Notes under the pieces: generated by a model
Seen by the model: the letters and a program-made list of their open reading frames with translations, nothing else
Told to the model about the DNA's origin: nothing
Database searches by the model: none
Assembly: GCF_029227915.1 (NCBI RefSeq)
Contig: NC_079876.1
Coordinates: forward strand, 2,110,001-2,174,000
Length of the DNA stretch: 64,000 nt
DNA from: Hydractinia symbiolongicarpus
Lineage: Eukaryota > Cnidaria > Hydrozoa > Anthoathecata > Hydractiniidae
Reading direction: 5' to 3'
Position numbers and translations under genes: made by a program
Shown here: positions 1 through 14,019 of the stretch, in pieces
Position numbering within the stretch: position 1 is the stretch's first letter
Layout: the number at the start of each line of letters is the position of its first letter

Positions 1-3000
1 TATTTCACCACTAAAACCCATGAGACTTGTAGTATTTAAAAATACTTTCATTTTTGATGAGACGCTGAATAAAAGAAGTTTAATCGCCGGCAAACAAAAA
101 CCCGCGACTTCCCGTAAATCCCGGACTCGGCCCGTATAGTCAAAAGTATACAAAGAAAGTACCCAGGGAGTAAACTCATTTCCCGAACGATTTTTTAAAT
201 TATTTTTTCACCACTAAAACGCATGAGACTTGTAGTTTTCAAAAATGTTTTTATTTTTGATGAGACGCTAAATATAAGAAGTTTAATCGCCGGCAAACGA
301 GCACCCTCCATTTCCCGTAAACCTCGGACTCCGCCCGCATAGTCAAAAGTATACAAAGAAAGTACCCGGGGTGTAAACTCATTTCCCGAACGATTTTTTA
401 AATTATTATTTCACCACTAAAGCCCATGAGACTTGTAGTATTTAAAAATACTTTCATTTTTGATGAGACGCTGAATAAAAGAAGTTTAATCGCCGGCAAA
501 CAAAAACCCGCGACTTCCCGTAAATCCCGGACTCGGCCCGTATAGACAAAAGTATACAAAGAAAGTACCCAGGGAGTAAACTCATTTCCCGAACGATTTT
601 TTAAATTATTTTTTCACCACTAAAACGCATGAGACTTGTAGTTTTCAAAAATGTTTTCATTTTTGATGAGACGCTGAATAAAAGAAGTTTAATCGCCGGC
701 AAACGAAAACCTGCGATTTCCCGTAAATCCTGGACTCGGCCCGTATAGTCAAAAGTATACAAAGAAAGTTCCCGGGGTGTAAACTCATTTCCCGAACGAT
801 TTTTTAAATTATTATTTCACCACTAAAGCCCATGAGACTTGTAGTTTTTAAAAATGTTTTCATTTTTGATGAGACGATTAATAAAAGAGGTTTAATCGCC
901 GGCAAACGAAATCCCGCGATTTCCCGTTAATCCTGGACTCGGCCCGTATAGTCAAAAGTATACAAAGAAAGTACCTAGGGAGTAAACTAATTTCCCAAAC
1001 GATTTTTTAAATTATTATTTCACCACTAAAGCCCATGAGACTTGTAGTTTTTAAAAATGTTTTCATTTTTGATGAGACGCTGAATAAAAGAAGTTTAATC
1101 GCCGGCAAACGAAATCCCGCGATTTCCCGTAAATCCCGGACTCGGCCCGTATAGTCAAAAGTATACAAAGAAAGTACCCGGGGTGTAAACTCATTTCCCG
1201 AACGATTTTTTAAATTATTATTTCACCACTAAAACGCATGAGACTTTTAGTTTTCAGAAATGTTTTCATTTTTGATGAGACGATTAATAAAAGAGGTTTA
1301 ATCGCCGGCAAACGAAATCCCGCGATTTCCCGTTAATCCCGGGCTTGGCCCGTATAGTCGAATGTATACAAAGAAAGTAACCAGGAAGTAAACTCATTTC
1401 CCGAACGATTTTTTAAATTTTTTTTTCACCACTAAAACGCATGAGACTTGTAGTTTTAAAAAATGTTTTCATTTTTGATGAGACGCTGAATAAAAGAAGT
1501 TTAATCGCCGGCAAACGAAAACCTGCGATTTCCCGTAAATCCCGGACTCGGCCCGTATAGTCAAAAGTATACAAAGAAAGTACCCAGGGAGTAAACTAAT
1601 TTCCCAAACGATTTTTTAAATTATTATTTCACCACTAAAGCCCATGAGACTTGTAGTTTTTAAAAATGTTTTCATTTTTGATGAGACGCTGAATAAAAGA
1701 AGTTTAATCGCCGGCAAACGAAATCCCGCGATTTCCCGTAAATCCCGGACTCGGCCCGTATAGTCAAAAGTATACAAAGAAAGTACCCGGGGTGTAAACT
1801 CATTTCCCGAACGATTTTTTAAATTATTATTTCACCACTAAAACGCATGAGACTTTTTGTTTTCAAAAATGTTTTCATTTTTGATGAGACGATTAATAAA
1901 AGAGGTTTAATCGCCGGCAAACGAAATCCCGCGATTTCCCGTTAATCCCGGGCTTGGCCCGTATAGTCGAATGTATACAAAGAAAGTAACCAGGAAGTAA
2001 ACTCATTTCCCGAACGATTTTTTAAATTTTTTTTTCACCACTAAAACGCATGAGACTTGTAGTTTTAAAAAATGTTTTCATTTTTGATGAGACGCTGAAT
2101 AAAAGAAGTTTAATCGCCGGCAAACGAAAACCTGCGATTTCCCGTAAATCCCGGACTCGGCCCGTATAGTCAAAAGTATATAAAGAAAGTACCCGGGGTG
2201 TAAACTCATTTCCCGAACGATTTTTTAAATTATTATTTCACCACTAAAGCCCATGAGACTTGTAGTTTTTAAAAATGTTTTCATTTTGGATGAGACGCTG
2301 AATAAAAGAAGTTTAATCGCCGGCAAACGAAAACCTGCGATTTCCCGTAAATCCCGGACTCGGCCCGTATAGTCAAAAGTATACAAAGAAAGTACCCAGG
2401 GAGTAAACTAATTTCCCAAACGATTTTTTAAATTATTATTTCACCACTAAAGCCCATGAGACTTGTAGTTTTTAAAAATGTTTTCATTTTTGATGAGACG
2501 CTGAATAAAAGAAGTTTAATCGGCGGCAAACGAAATCCCGCGATTTCCCGTAAATCCCGGACTCGGCCCGTATAGTCAAAAGTATACAAAGAAAGTACCC
2601 AGGGAGTAAACTCATTTCCCGAACGATTTTTTAAATTATTTTTTCACCACTAAAACGCATGAGACTTGTAGTTTTCAGAAATATTTTCATTTTTGATGAG
2701 ACGCTTAATGAAAGTGGTTTAATCGCCGGCAAACGAAAACCTGCGATTTCCCGTAAATCCCGGACTCGGCCCGTATAGTCAAAAGTATACAAAGAAAGTA
2801 CCCAGGGTGTAAACTCATTTCTCGAACGAATTTTTAAATTATTTTTTCACCACTAAAACGCATGAGACTTGTAGTTTTCAAAAATGTTTTCATTTTTGAT
2901 GAGACGCTGAATAAAAAAAGTTTAATCGCCGGCAAACGAAAACCTACGATTTCCCGTAAATCCTGGACTCGGTCCGTATAGTCAAAAGTATACAAAGAAA

Positions 3001-3039
3001 GTACCCAGGGTGTAAACTCATTTCCCGAACGATTTTTTA

Positions 3040-6000
3040 AATTATTATTTCACCACTAAAGACCATGAGACTTGTAGTATTTAAAAATATTTTCATTTTT
3101 GATGAGACGCTGAATAAAAGAAGTTTTATCGCCGGCAAACGAAAACCCGCGACGTCCCGTAAATCCCGGACTCGGCCCGTATAGTCAAAAGTATACAAAG
3201 AAAGTACCCAGGGAGTAAACTCATTTCCCGAACGATTTTTTAAATTATTTTTTCACCATTACAACGCATGAGACTTGTAGTTTTCAAAAATGTTTTCATT
3301 TTTGATGAGACGCTGAATAAAAGAAGTTTAATCGCCGGCAAACGAAAACCTGCGATTTCCCGTGAATCCCGGACTCGGCCCGTATAGTCAAAAGTATACA
3401 AAGAAAGTACCCGGGGTGTAAACTCATTTCCCGAACGATTTTTTAAATTATCATTTCACCACTAAAGCCCATGAGACTTGTAGTTTTTAAAAATGTTTTC
3501 ATATTTGATGAGACGCTTAATAAAAGAAGTTTAATTGCCGGCAAACGAAAACCCGCGACTTCCCGTAAATCCCGGACTCGGCCCGTATAGTCAAAAGTAT
3601 ACAAAGAAAGTACCCAGGGAGTAAACTCATTTCCCGAACGATTTTTTAAATTAAATTTCACCACTAAAACGCATGAGACTTGTAGTTTTCAGAAATGTTT
3701 TCATTTTTGATGAGACGCTTAATGAAAGTTGTTTAATCGCCGGCAAACGAAAACCCGCGATTTCCCGTAAATCCCGGGCTTGGCCCGTATAGTCGAATGT
3801 ATACAAAGAAAGTACCCTGTGAGTAAACTCATTTCCAGAACGATTTTTTAATTTAATTTTTCACCACTAAAACGCATGAGACTTGTAGTTTCCAAAAATG
3901 TTTTCATTTTTGATGAGACGCTGAATAAAAGAAGTTTAATCGCCGGCAAACGAAAACCTGCGATTTCCCGTAAATCCCGGACTCGGCCCGTATAGTCAAA
4001 AGTATACAAAGAAAGTACCCGGGGTGTAAACTCATTTCCCGAACGATTTTTTAAATTATCATTTCACCACTAAAGCCCATGAGACTTGTAGTTTTTAAAA
4101 ATGTTTTCATATTTGATGAGACGCTTAATAAAAGAAGTTTAATTGCCGGCAAACGAAAACCTGCGACTTCCCGTAAATCCCGCACTCGGCCCGTATAGTC
4201 AAAAGTATACAAAGAAAGTACCCAGGGAGTAAACTAATTTCCCAAACGATTTTTTAAATTATTATTTCACCACTAAAGCCCATGAGACTTGTAGTTTTTA
4301 AAAATGTTTTCATTTTTGATGAGACGCTGAATAAAAGAAGTTTAATCGCCGGCAAACGAAATCCCGCGATTTCCCGTAAATCCCGGACTCGGCCCGTATA
4401 GTCAAAAGTATACAAAGAAAGTACCCCGGGAGTAAACTCATTTCCCGAACGATTTTTTAAATTATTTTTTCACCACTAAAACGCATGAGACTTGTAGTTT
4501 TCAGAAATATTTTCATTTTTGATGAGACGCTTAATGAAAGTGGTTTAATCGCCGGCAAACGAAAACCTGCGATTTCCCGTAAATCCCGGACTCAGCCCGT
4601 ATAGTCAAAAGTATACAAAGAAAGTACCCAGGGTGTAAACTAATTTCTCGAACGATTTTTTAAATTATTTTTTCACCACTAAAACGCATGAGACTTGTAG
4701 TTTTCAAAAATGTTTTCATTTTTGATGAGACGCTGAATAAAAGAAGTTTAATCGCCGGCAAACGAAAACCTACGATTTCCCGTAAATCCCGGACTCGGCC
4801 CGTATAGTCAAAAGTATACAAAGAAAGTACCCAGGGAGTAAATTCATTTCCCAAACGTTTTTTTAAATTTATATTTTACCACTCAAGCCCATGAGACTTG
4901 TAGTTTTTAAAAATGTTTTCATTTTTGATGAGACGCTGAATGAAAGAAGTTTAATCGCAGGCAAACGAAAACCCGCGATTTCCCGTAAATCCCGGTTTCG
5001 GCCCGTATAGTCAAAAGTATACAAGGAAAGTACCCAGTGAGTAAACTCATTTCCCTAAGGAATTTTTAAATTATTTTTTCACCACTAAAACGCATGAGAC
5101 TTGTAGTTTTCAAAAATGTTTTCATTTTTGATGAGACGCTGAATAAAAGAAGTTTAATCGCCGGCAAACGAAAACCTACGATTTCCCGTAAATCCCGGAC
5201 TCGGCCCGTATAGTCAAAAGTATACAAAGAAAGTACCCGGGGTGTAAACTCATTTCCCGAACAATTTTTTAAATTATCATTTCACCACTAAAGCCCATGA
5301 GACTTGTAGTTTTTAAAAATGTTTTCATATTTGATGAGACGCTTAATAAAAGAAGTTTAATTGCCGGCAAACGAAAACCCGCGACTTCCCGTAAATCCCG
5401 GACTCGGCCCGTATAGTCAAAAGTATACAAAGAAAGTACCCAGGGAGTAAACTAATTTCCCAAACGATTTTTTAAATTATTATTTCACCACTAAAGCCCA
5501 TGAGACTTGTAGTTTTTAAAAATGTTTTCATTTTTGCTGAGACGCTGAATAAAAGAAGTTTAATCGCCGGCAAACAAAATCCCGCGATTTCCCGTAAATC
5601 CCGGACTCGGCCCGTATAGTCAAAAGTATACAAAGAAAGTACCCAGGGAGTAAATTCATTTCCCAAACGTTTTTTTAAATTTATATTTTACCACTCAAGC
5701 CCATGAGACTTGTAGTTTTTAAAAATGTTTTCATTTTTGATGAGACGCTGAATGAAAGAAGTTTAATCGCAGGCAAACGAAAACCCGCGATTTCCCGTAA
5801 ATCCCGGTTTCGGCCCGTATAGTCAAAAGTATACAAGGAAAGTACCCAGTGAGTAAACTCATTTCCCTAAGGAATTTTTAAATTATTTTTTCACCACTAA
5901 AACGCATGAGACTTGTAGTTTTCAAAAATGTTTTCATTTTTGATGAGACGCTGAATAAAAGAAGTTTAATCGCCGGCAAACGAAAACCTGCGATTTCCCG

Positions 6001-7700
6001 TAAATCCCGGACTCGGCCCGTATAGTCAAAATTATACAAAGAAAGTACCCAGGGTGTAAACTCATTTCCCGAACGATTTTTTAAATTATTATTTCACCAC
6101 TAAAGACCATGAGACTTGTAGTATTTAAAAATATTTTCATTTTTGATGAGACGCTGAATAAAAGAAGTTTTATCGCCGGCAAACGAAAACCCGCGACGTC
6201 CCGTAAATCCCGGACTCGGCCCGTATAGTCAAAAGTATACAAAGAAAGTACCCAGGGAGTAAACTCATTTCCCGAACGATTTTTTAAATTATTTTTTCAC
6301 CATTACAACGCATGAGACTTGTAGTTTTCAAAAATGTTTTCATTTTTGATGAGACGCTGAATAAAAGAAGTTTAATCGCCGGCAAACGAAAACCTGCGAT
6401 TTCCCGTAAATCCCGGACTCGGCCCGTATAGTCAAAAGTATACAAAGAAAGTACCCGGGGTGTAAACTCATTTTCCGAACGATTTTTTAAATTATCATTT
6501 CACCACTAAAGCCCATGAGACTTGTAGTTTTTAAAAATGTTTTCATATTTGATGAGACGCTTAATAAAAGAAGTTTAATTGCCGGCAAACGAAAACCCGC
6601 GACTTCCCGTAAATCCCGGACTCGGCCCGTATAGTCAAAAGTATACAAAGAAAGTACCCAGGGAGTAAACTCATTTCCCGAACGATTTTTTAAATTAAAT
6701 TTCATCACTAAAACGCATGAGACTTGTAGTTTTCAGAAATGTTTTCATTTTTGATGAGACGCTTAATGAAAGTTGTTTAATCGCCGGCAAACGAAAACCC
6801 GCGATTTCCCGTAAATCCCGGGCTTGGCCCGTATAGTCGAATGTATACAAAGAAAGTACCCTGTGAGTAAACTCATTTCCAGAACGATTTTTTAATTTAA
6901 TTTTTCACCACTAAAACGCATGAGACTTGTAGTTTCCAAAAATGTTTTCATTTTTGATGAGACGCTGAATAAAAGAAGTTTAATCGCCGGCAAACGAAAA
7001 CCTGCGATTTCCCGTAAATCCCGGACTCGGCCCGTATAGTCAAAAGTATACAAAGAAAGTACCCGGGGTGTAAACTCATTTCCTGAACGATTTTTTAAAT
7101 TATCATTTCACCACTAAAGCCCATGAGACTTGTAGTTTTTAAAAATGTTTTCATATTTGATGAGAGGCTTAATAAAGGAAGTTTAATTGCCGGCAAACGA
7201 AAACCCGCGACTTCCCGTAAACCCCGGACTCGGCCCGTATAGTCAAAAGTATACAAAGAAAGTACCCAGGGAGTAAATTCATTTCCCAAACGATTTTTTA
7301 AATTAAATTTCACCACTAAAACGCATGAGACTTGTAGTTTTCAGAAATGTTTTCATTTTTGATGAGACGCTTAATGAAAGTTGTTTAATCGCCGGCAAAC
7401 GAAAACCCGCGATTTCCCGTAAATCCCGGGCTTGGCCCGTATAGTCGAATGTATACAAAGAAAGTATCCTGTGAGTAAACTCATTTCCAGAACGATTTTT
7501 TAATATATTTTTTCACCACTAAAACGCATGAGACTTGTAGTTTCCAAAAATGTTTTCATTTTTGATGAGACGCTGAATAAAAGAAGTTTAATCGCCGGCA
7601 AACAAAAACCCGCCATTTCCCGTAAACCCCGGGCTTGGCCCGTATAGTCAAAAGTATACAAAGAAAGTACCCTGTGAGTAAACGCATTTCCAGAACGATT
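3040..7700. repeat. Higher-order repeat, about 15 monomers (3044 bp)
   Basis: Rare variants recur in the same order about 3044 bp apart, which is 15 monomers less 1 bp. The CGACGTCCCG variant near 3151 returns near 6196. The CATATTTGATGAGACGCTTAATAAAAG monomer starting near 3443 returns near 6487. The monomer near 4660 returns near 7703. The copies differ at scattered single bases, so they are older or less homogenised than the right-hand repeats. The block edges are approximate. Confidence 0.75.
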
Positions 7701-8524
7701 TTTTAAATTATTTTTTCACCACTAAAACGCATGAGACTTGTAGTTTTCAGAAATCTTTTCATTTTTGATGAGACGCTGAATAAAAGAAGTTTAATCGCCG
7801 GCAAACGAAAACCTACGATTTCCCGTAAATCCCGGACTCGGCCCGTATAGTCAAAAGTATACAAAGAAAGTACCCAGGGAGTAAATTTATTTCCCAAACG
7901 TTTTTTTAAATTTATATTTTACCACTCAAGCCCATGAGACTTGTAGTTTTTAAAAATGTTTTCATTTTTGATGAGACGCTGAATAAAAGAAGTTTAATCG
8001 CAGGCAAACGAAAACCCGAGTATTCCCGTAAATCCCGGTTTCGGCCCGTATAGTCAAAAGTATACAAGGAAAGTACCCAGTGAGTAAACTCATTTCCCTA
8101 AGGAATTTTTAAATTATTTTTTCACCACTAAAACGCATGAGACTTGTAGTTTTCAAAAATGTTTTCATTTTTGATGAGACGCTGAATAAAAGAAGTTTAA
8201 TCGCCGGCAAACAAAAACCCGCGACTTCCCGTAAATCCCGGACTCGGCCCGTATAGACAAAAGTATACAAAGAAAGTACCCGGGGTGTAAACTCATTTCC
8301 CGAACGATTTTTTAAATTATTATTTCACCACTAAAGCCCATAAGACTTGTAGTTTTTAAAAATGTTTTCATTTTTGATGAGACGATTAATAAAAGAGGTT
8401 TAATCGCCGGCAAACAAAAACCCGCGATTTCCCGTAAATCCCGGACTCGGCCCGTATAGTCAAAAGTATACAAAGAAAGTACCCAGGGAGTAAACTCATT
8501 TCCCGAACGATTTTTTAAATTATT

Positions 8525-11500
8525 TTTTCACCACTAAAACGCATGAGACTTGTAGTTTTCAAAAATGTTTTCATTTTTGATGAGACGCTAAATATAAGAA
8601 GTTTAATCGCCGGCAAACGAAAACCCGCCATTTCCCGTAAAACCCGGACTCCGCCCGCATAGTCAAAAGTATACAAAGAAAGTACCCAGGGTGTAAACTC
8701 ATTTCCCGAACGATTTTTTAAATTATTATTTCACCACTAAAGCCCATGAGACTTGTAGTTTTTAAAAATGTTTTCATTTTGGATGAGACGCTGAATAAAA
8801 GAAGTTTAATCGCCGGCAAACGAAAACCTGCGATTTCCCGTAAATCCCGGACTCGGCCCGTATAGTCAAAAGTATACAAAGAAAGTACCCAGGGAGTAAA
8901 CTAATTTCCCAAACGATTTTTTAAATTATTATTTCACCACTAAAGCCCATGAGACTTGTAGTTTTTAAAAATGTTTTCATTTTTGATGAGACGCTGAATA
9001 AAAGAAGTTTAATCGCCGGCAAACGAAAACCTGCGATTTCCCGTAAATCCCGGACTCGGCCCGTATAGTCAAAAGTATACAAAGAAAGTACCCAGTGTGT
9101 AAACTCATTTCTCGAACGATTTTTTAAATTATTTTTTCACCACTAAAACGCATGAGACTTGTAGTTTTCAAAAATGTTTTCATTTTTGATGAGACGCTGA
9201 ATAAAAGAAGTTTAATCGCCGGCAAACGAAAACCTACGATTTCCCGTAAATCCCGGACTCGGCCCGTATAGTTAAAAGTATACAAAGAAAGTACCCAGGG
9301 AGTAAATTCATTTCCCAAACGTTTTTTTAAATTTATATTTTACCACTCAAGCCCATGAGACTTGTAGTTTTTAAAAATGTTTTCATTTTTGATGAGACGC
9401 TGAATGAAAGAAGTTTAATCGCAGGCAAAAGAAAACCCGCGATTTCCCGTAAATCCCGGTTTCGGCCCGTATAGTCAAAAGTATACAAGGAAAGTACCCA
9501 GTGAGTAAACTCATTTCGCTAAGGAATTTTTAAATTATTTTTTCACCACTAAAACGCATGAGACTTGTAGTTTTCAAAAATGTTTTCATTTTTGATGAGA
9601 CGCTGAATAAAAGAAGTTTAATCGCCGGCAAACGAAAACCTGCGATTTCCCGTAAATCCCGGACTCGGCCCGTATAGTCAAAAGTATACAAAGAAAGTAC
9701 CCAGGGTGTAAACTCATTTCCCGAACGATTTTTTAAATTATTTTTTCACCACTAAAGACCATGAGACTTGTAGTATTTAAAAATGTTTTCATTTTTGATG
9801 AGACGCTGAATAAAAGAAGTTTTATCGCCGGCAAACGAAAACCCGCGACGTCCCGTAAATCCCGGACTCGGGCCGTATAGTCAAAAGTATACAAAGAAAG
9901 TACCCAGGGAGTAAACTCCTTTCCGGAACGATTTTTTAAATTATTTTTTCACCATTACAACGCATGAGACTTGTAGTTTTCAAAAATGTTTTCATTTTTG
10001 ATGAGACGCTGAATGAAAGAAGTTTAATCGCCGGCAAACGAAAACCTGCGATTTCCCGTAAATCCCGGACTCGGCCCGTATAGTCAAAAGTATACAAAGA
10101 AAGTACCCAGGGTGTAAACTCATTTCCCGAACGATTTTTTAAATTATTATTTCACCACTAAAGACCATGAGACTTGTAGTATTTAAAAATATTTTCATTT
10201 TTGATGAGACGCTGAATAAAAGAAGTTTTATCGCCGGCAAACGAAAACCCGCGACGTCCCGTAAATCCCGGACTCGGCCCGTATAGTCAAAAGTATACAA
10301 AGAAAGTACCCAGGGAGTAAACTCATTTCCCGAACGATTTTTTAAATTATTTTTTCACCACTAAAACGCATGAGACTTGTAGTTTTCAAAAATGTTTTCA
10401 TTTTTGATGAGACGCTGAATAAAAGAAGTTTTATCGCCGGCAAACGAAAACCCGCGACGTCCCGTAAATCCCGGACTCGGCCCGTATAGTCAAAAGTATA
10501 CAAAGAAAGTACCCAGGGAGTAAACTCCTTTCCGGAACGATTTTTTAAATTATTTTTTCACCATTACAACGCATGAGACTTGTAGTTTTCAAAAATGTTT
10601 TCATTTTTGATGAGACGCTGAATGAAAGAAGTTTAATCGCCGGCAAACGAAAACCTGCGATTTCCCGTAAATCCCGGACTCGGCCCGTATAGTCAAAAGT
10701 ATACAAAGAAAGTACCCAGGGTGTAAACTCATTTCCCGAACGATTTTTTAAATTATTATTTCACCACTAAAGACCATGAGACTTGTAGTATTTAAAAATA
10801 TTTTCATTTTTGATGAGACGCTGAATAAAAGAAGTTTTATCGCCGGCAAACGAAAACCCGCGACGTCCCGTAAATCCCGGACTCGGCCCGTATAGTCAAA
10901 AGTATACAAAGAAAGTACCCAGGGAGTAAACTCATTTCCCGAACGATTTTTTAAATTATTTTTTCACCACTAAAACGCATGAGACTTGTAGTTTTCAAAA
11001 ATGTTTTCATTTTTGATGAGACGCTAAATATAAGAAGTTTAATCGCCGGCAAACGAAAACCCGCCATTTCCCGTAAAACCCGGACTCCGCCCGCATAGTC
11101 AAAAGTATACAAAGAAAGTACCCAGGGTGTAAACTCATTTCCCGAACGATTTTTTAAATTATTATTTCACCACTAAAGCCCATGAGACTTGTAGTTTTTA
11201 AAAATGTTTTCATTTTGGATGAGACGCTGAATAAAAGAAGTTTAATCGCCGGCAAACGAAAACCTGCGATTTCCCGTAAATCCCGGACTCGGCCCGTATA
11301 GTCAAAAGTATACAAAGAAAGTACCCAGGGAGTAAACTAATTTCCCAAACGATTTTTTAAATTATTATTTCACCACTAAAGCCCATGAGACTTGTAGTTT
11401 TTAAAAATGTTTTCATTTTTGATGAGACGCTGAATAAAAGAAGTTTAATCGCCGGCAAACGAAAACCTGCGATTTCCCGTAAATCCCGGACTCGGCCCGT

Positions 11501-12790
11501 ATAGTCAAAAGTATACAAAGAAAGTACCCAGTGTGTAAACTCATTTCTCGAACGATTTTTTAAATTATTTTTTCACCACTAAAACGCATGAGACTTGTAG
11601 TTTTCAAAAATGTTTTCATTTTTGATGAGACGCTGAATAAAAGAAGTTTAATCGCCGGCAAACGAAAACCTACGATTTCCCGTAAATCCCGGACTCGGCC
11701 CGTATAGTTAAAAGTATACAAAGAAAGTACCCAGGGAGTAAATTCATTTCCCAAACGTTTTTTTAAATTTATATTTTACCACTCAAGCCCATGAGACTTG
11801 TAGTTTTTAAAAATGTTTTCATTTTTGATGAGACGCTGAATGAAAGAAGTTTAATCGCAGGCAAAAGAAAACCCGCGATTTCCCGTAAATCCCGGTTTCG
11901 GCCCGTATAGTCAAAAGTATACAAGGAAAGTACCCAGTGAGTAAACTCATTTCGCTAAGGAATTTTTAAATTATTTTTTCACCACTAAAACGCATGAGAC
12001 TTGTAGTTTTCAAAAATGTTTTCATTTTTGATGAGACGCTGAATAAAAGAAGTTTAATCGCCGGCAAACGAAAACCTGCGATTTCCCGTAAATCCCGGAC
12101 TCGGCCCGTATAGTCAAAAGTATACAAAGAAAGTACCCAGGGTGTAAACTCATTTCCCGAACGATTTTTTAAATTATTATTTCACCACTAAAGACCATGA
12201 GACTTGTAGTATTTAAAAATGTTTTCATTTTTGATGAGACGCTGAATAAAAGAAGTTTTATCGCCGGCAAACGAAAACCCGCGACGTCCCGTAAATCCCG
12301 GACTCGGCCCGTATAGTCAAAAGTATACAAAGAAAGTACCCAGGGAGTAAACTCCTTTCCGGAACGATTTTTTAAATTATTTTTTCACCATTACAACGCA
12401 TGAGACTTGTAGTTTTCAAAAATGTTTTCATTTTTGATGAGACGCTGAATGAAAGAAGTTTAATCGCCGGCAAACGAAAACCTGCGATTTCCCGTAAATC
12501 CCGGACTCGGCCCGTATAGTCAAAAGTATACAAAGAAAGTACCCAGGGTGTAAACTCATTTCCCGAACGATTTTTTAAATTATTATTTCACCACTAAAGA
12601 CCATGAGACTTGTAGTATTTAAAAATATTTTCATTTTTGATGAGACGCTGAATAAAAGAAGTTTTATCGCCGGCAAACGAAAACCCGCGACGTCCCGTAA
12701 ATCCCGGACTCGGCCCGTATAGTCAAAAGTATACAAAGAAAGTACCCAGGGAGTAAACTCATTTCCCGAACGATTTTTTAAATTATTTTT
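8525..12790. repeat. Higher-order repeat, 12 monomers (2436 bp), containing a 3-monomer duplication
   Basis: The unusual monomer with CGCTAAATATAAG and ACTCCGCCCGCATAG occurs near 8585 and again near 11021, exactly 2436 bp (12 x 203) later. The GTTAAAAGTATAC variant monomer starting at 9124 also returns at 11560. Inside the first copy, the ACCATTACAACGCATG variant at 9951 is repeated at 10560, 609 bp (3 x 203) later. The second copy lacks that extra 3-monomer block, so it was a 9-monomer unit expanded to 12 in one copy. Edges are approximate. Confidence 0.8.
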
Positions 12791-14019
12791 TCACCATTAC
12801 AACGCATGAGACTTGTAGTTTTCAAAAATGTTTTCATTTTTGATGAGACGCTGAATGAAAGAAGTTTAATCGCCGGCAAACGAAAACCTGCGATTTCCCG
12901 TAAATCATGGACTCGGCCCGTATAGTCAAAAGTATACAAAGAAAGTACCCGGGGTGTAAACTCATTTCCCGAACGATTTTTTAAATTATCATTTCACCAC
13001 TAAAGCCCATGAGACTTGTAGTTTTTAAAAATGTTTTCATATTTGATGAGACGCTTAATAAAAGAAGTTTAATTGCCGGCAAACGAAAACCCGCGACTTC
13101 CCGTAAATCCCGGACTCGGCCCGTATAGTCAAAAGTATACAAAGAAAGTACCCAGGGAGTAAACTCATTTCCCGAACGATTTTTTAAATTAAATTTCACC
13201 ACTAAAACGCATAAGACTTGTAGTTTTCAGAAATGTTTTCATTTTTGATGAGACGCTTAATGAAAGTTGTTTAATCGCCGGCAAACGAAAACCCGCGATT
13301 TCCCGTAAATCCCGGGCTTGGCCCGTATAGTCGAATGTATACAAAGAAAGTACCCTGTGAGTAAACTCATTTCCAGAACGATTTTTTAATTTATTTTTTC
13401 ACCACTAAAACGCATGAGACTTGTAGTTTCCAAAAATGTTTTCATTTTTGATGAGACGCTGAATAAAAGAAGTTTAATCGCCGGCAAACGAAAACCTGCG
13501 ATTTCCCGTAAATCCCGGACTCGGCCCGTATAGTCAAAAGTATACAAAGAAAGTACCCGGGGTGTAAACTCATTTCCCGAACGATTTTTTAAATTATCAT
13601 TTCACCACTAAAGCCCATGAGACTTGTAGTTTTTAAAAATGTTTTCATATTTGATGAGACGCTTAATAAAAGAAGTTTAATTGCCGGCAAACGAAAACCC
13701 GCGACTTCCCGTAAATCCCGGACTCGGCCCGTATAGTCAAAAGTATACAAAGAAAGTACCCAGGAAGTAAACTCATTTCCCGAACGATTTTTTAAATTAA
13801 ATTTCACCACTAAAACGCATGAGACTTTTAGTTTTCAGAAATGTTTTCATTTTTGATGAGACGCTTAATGAAAGTTGTTTAATCGCCGGCAAACGAAAAC
13901 CCGCAATTTCCCGTAAATCCCGGGCTTGGCCCGTATAGTCGAATGTATACAAAGAAAGTACCCTGTGAGTAAACTCATTTCCAGAACGATTTTTTAATTT
14001 ATTTTTTCACCACTAAAAC

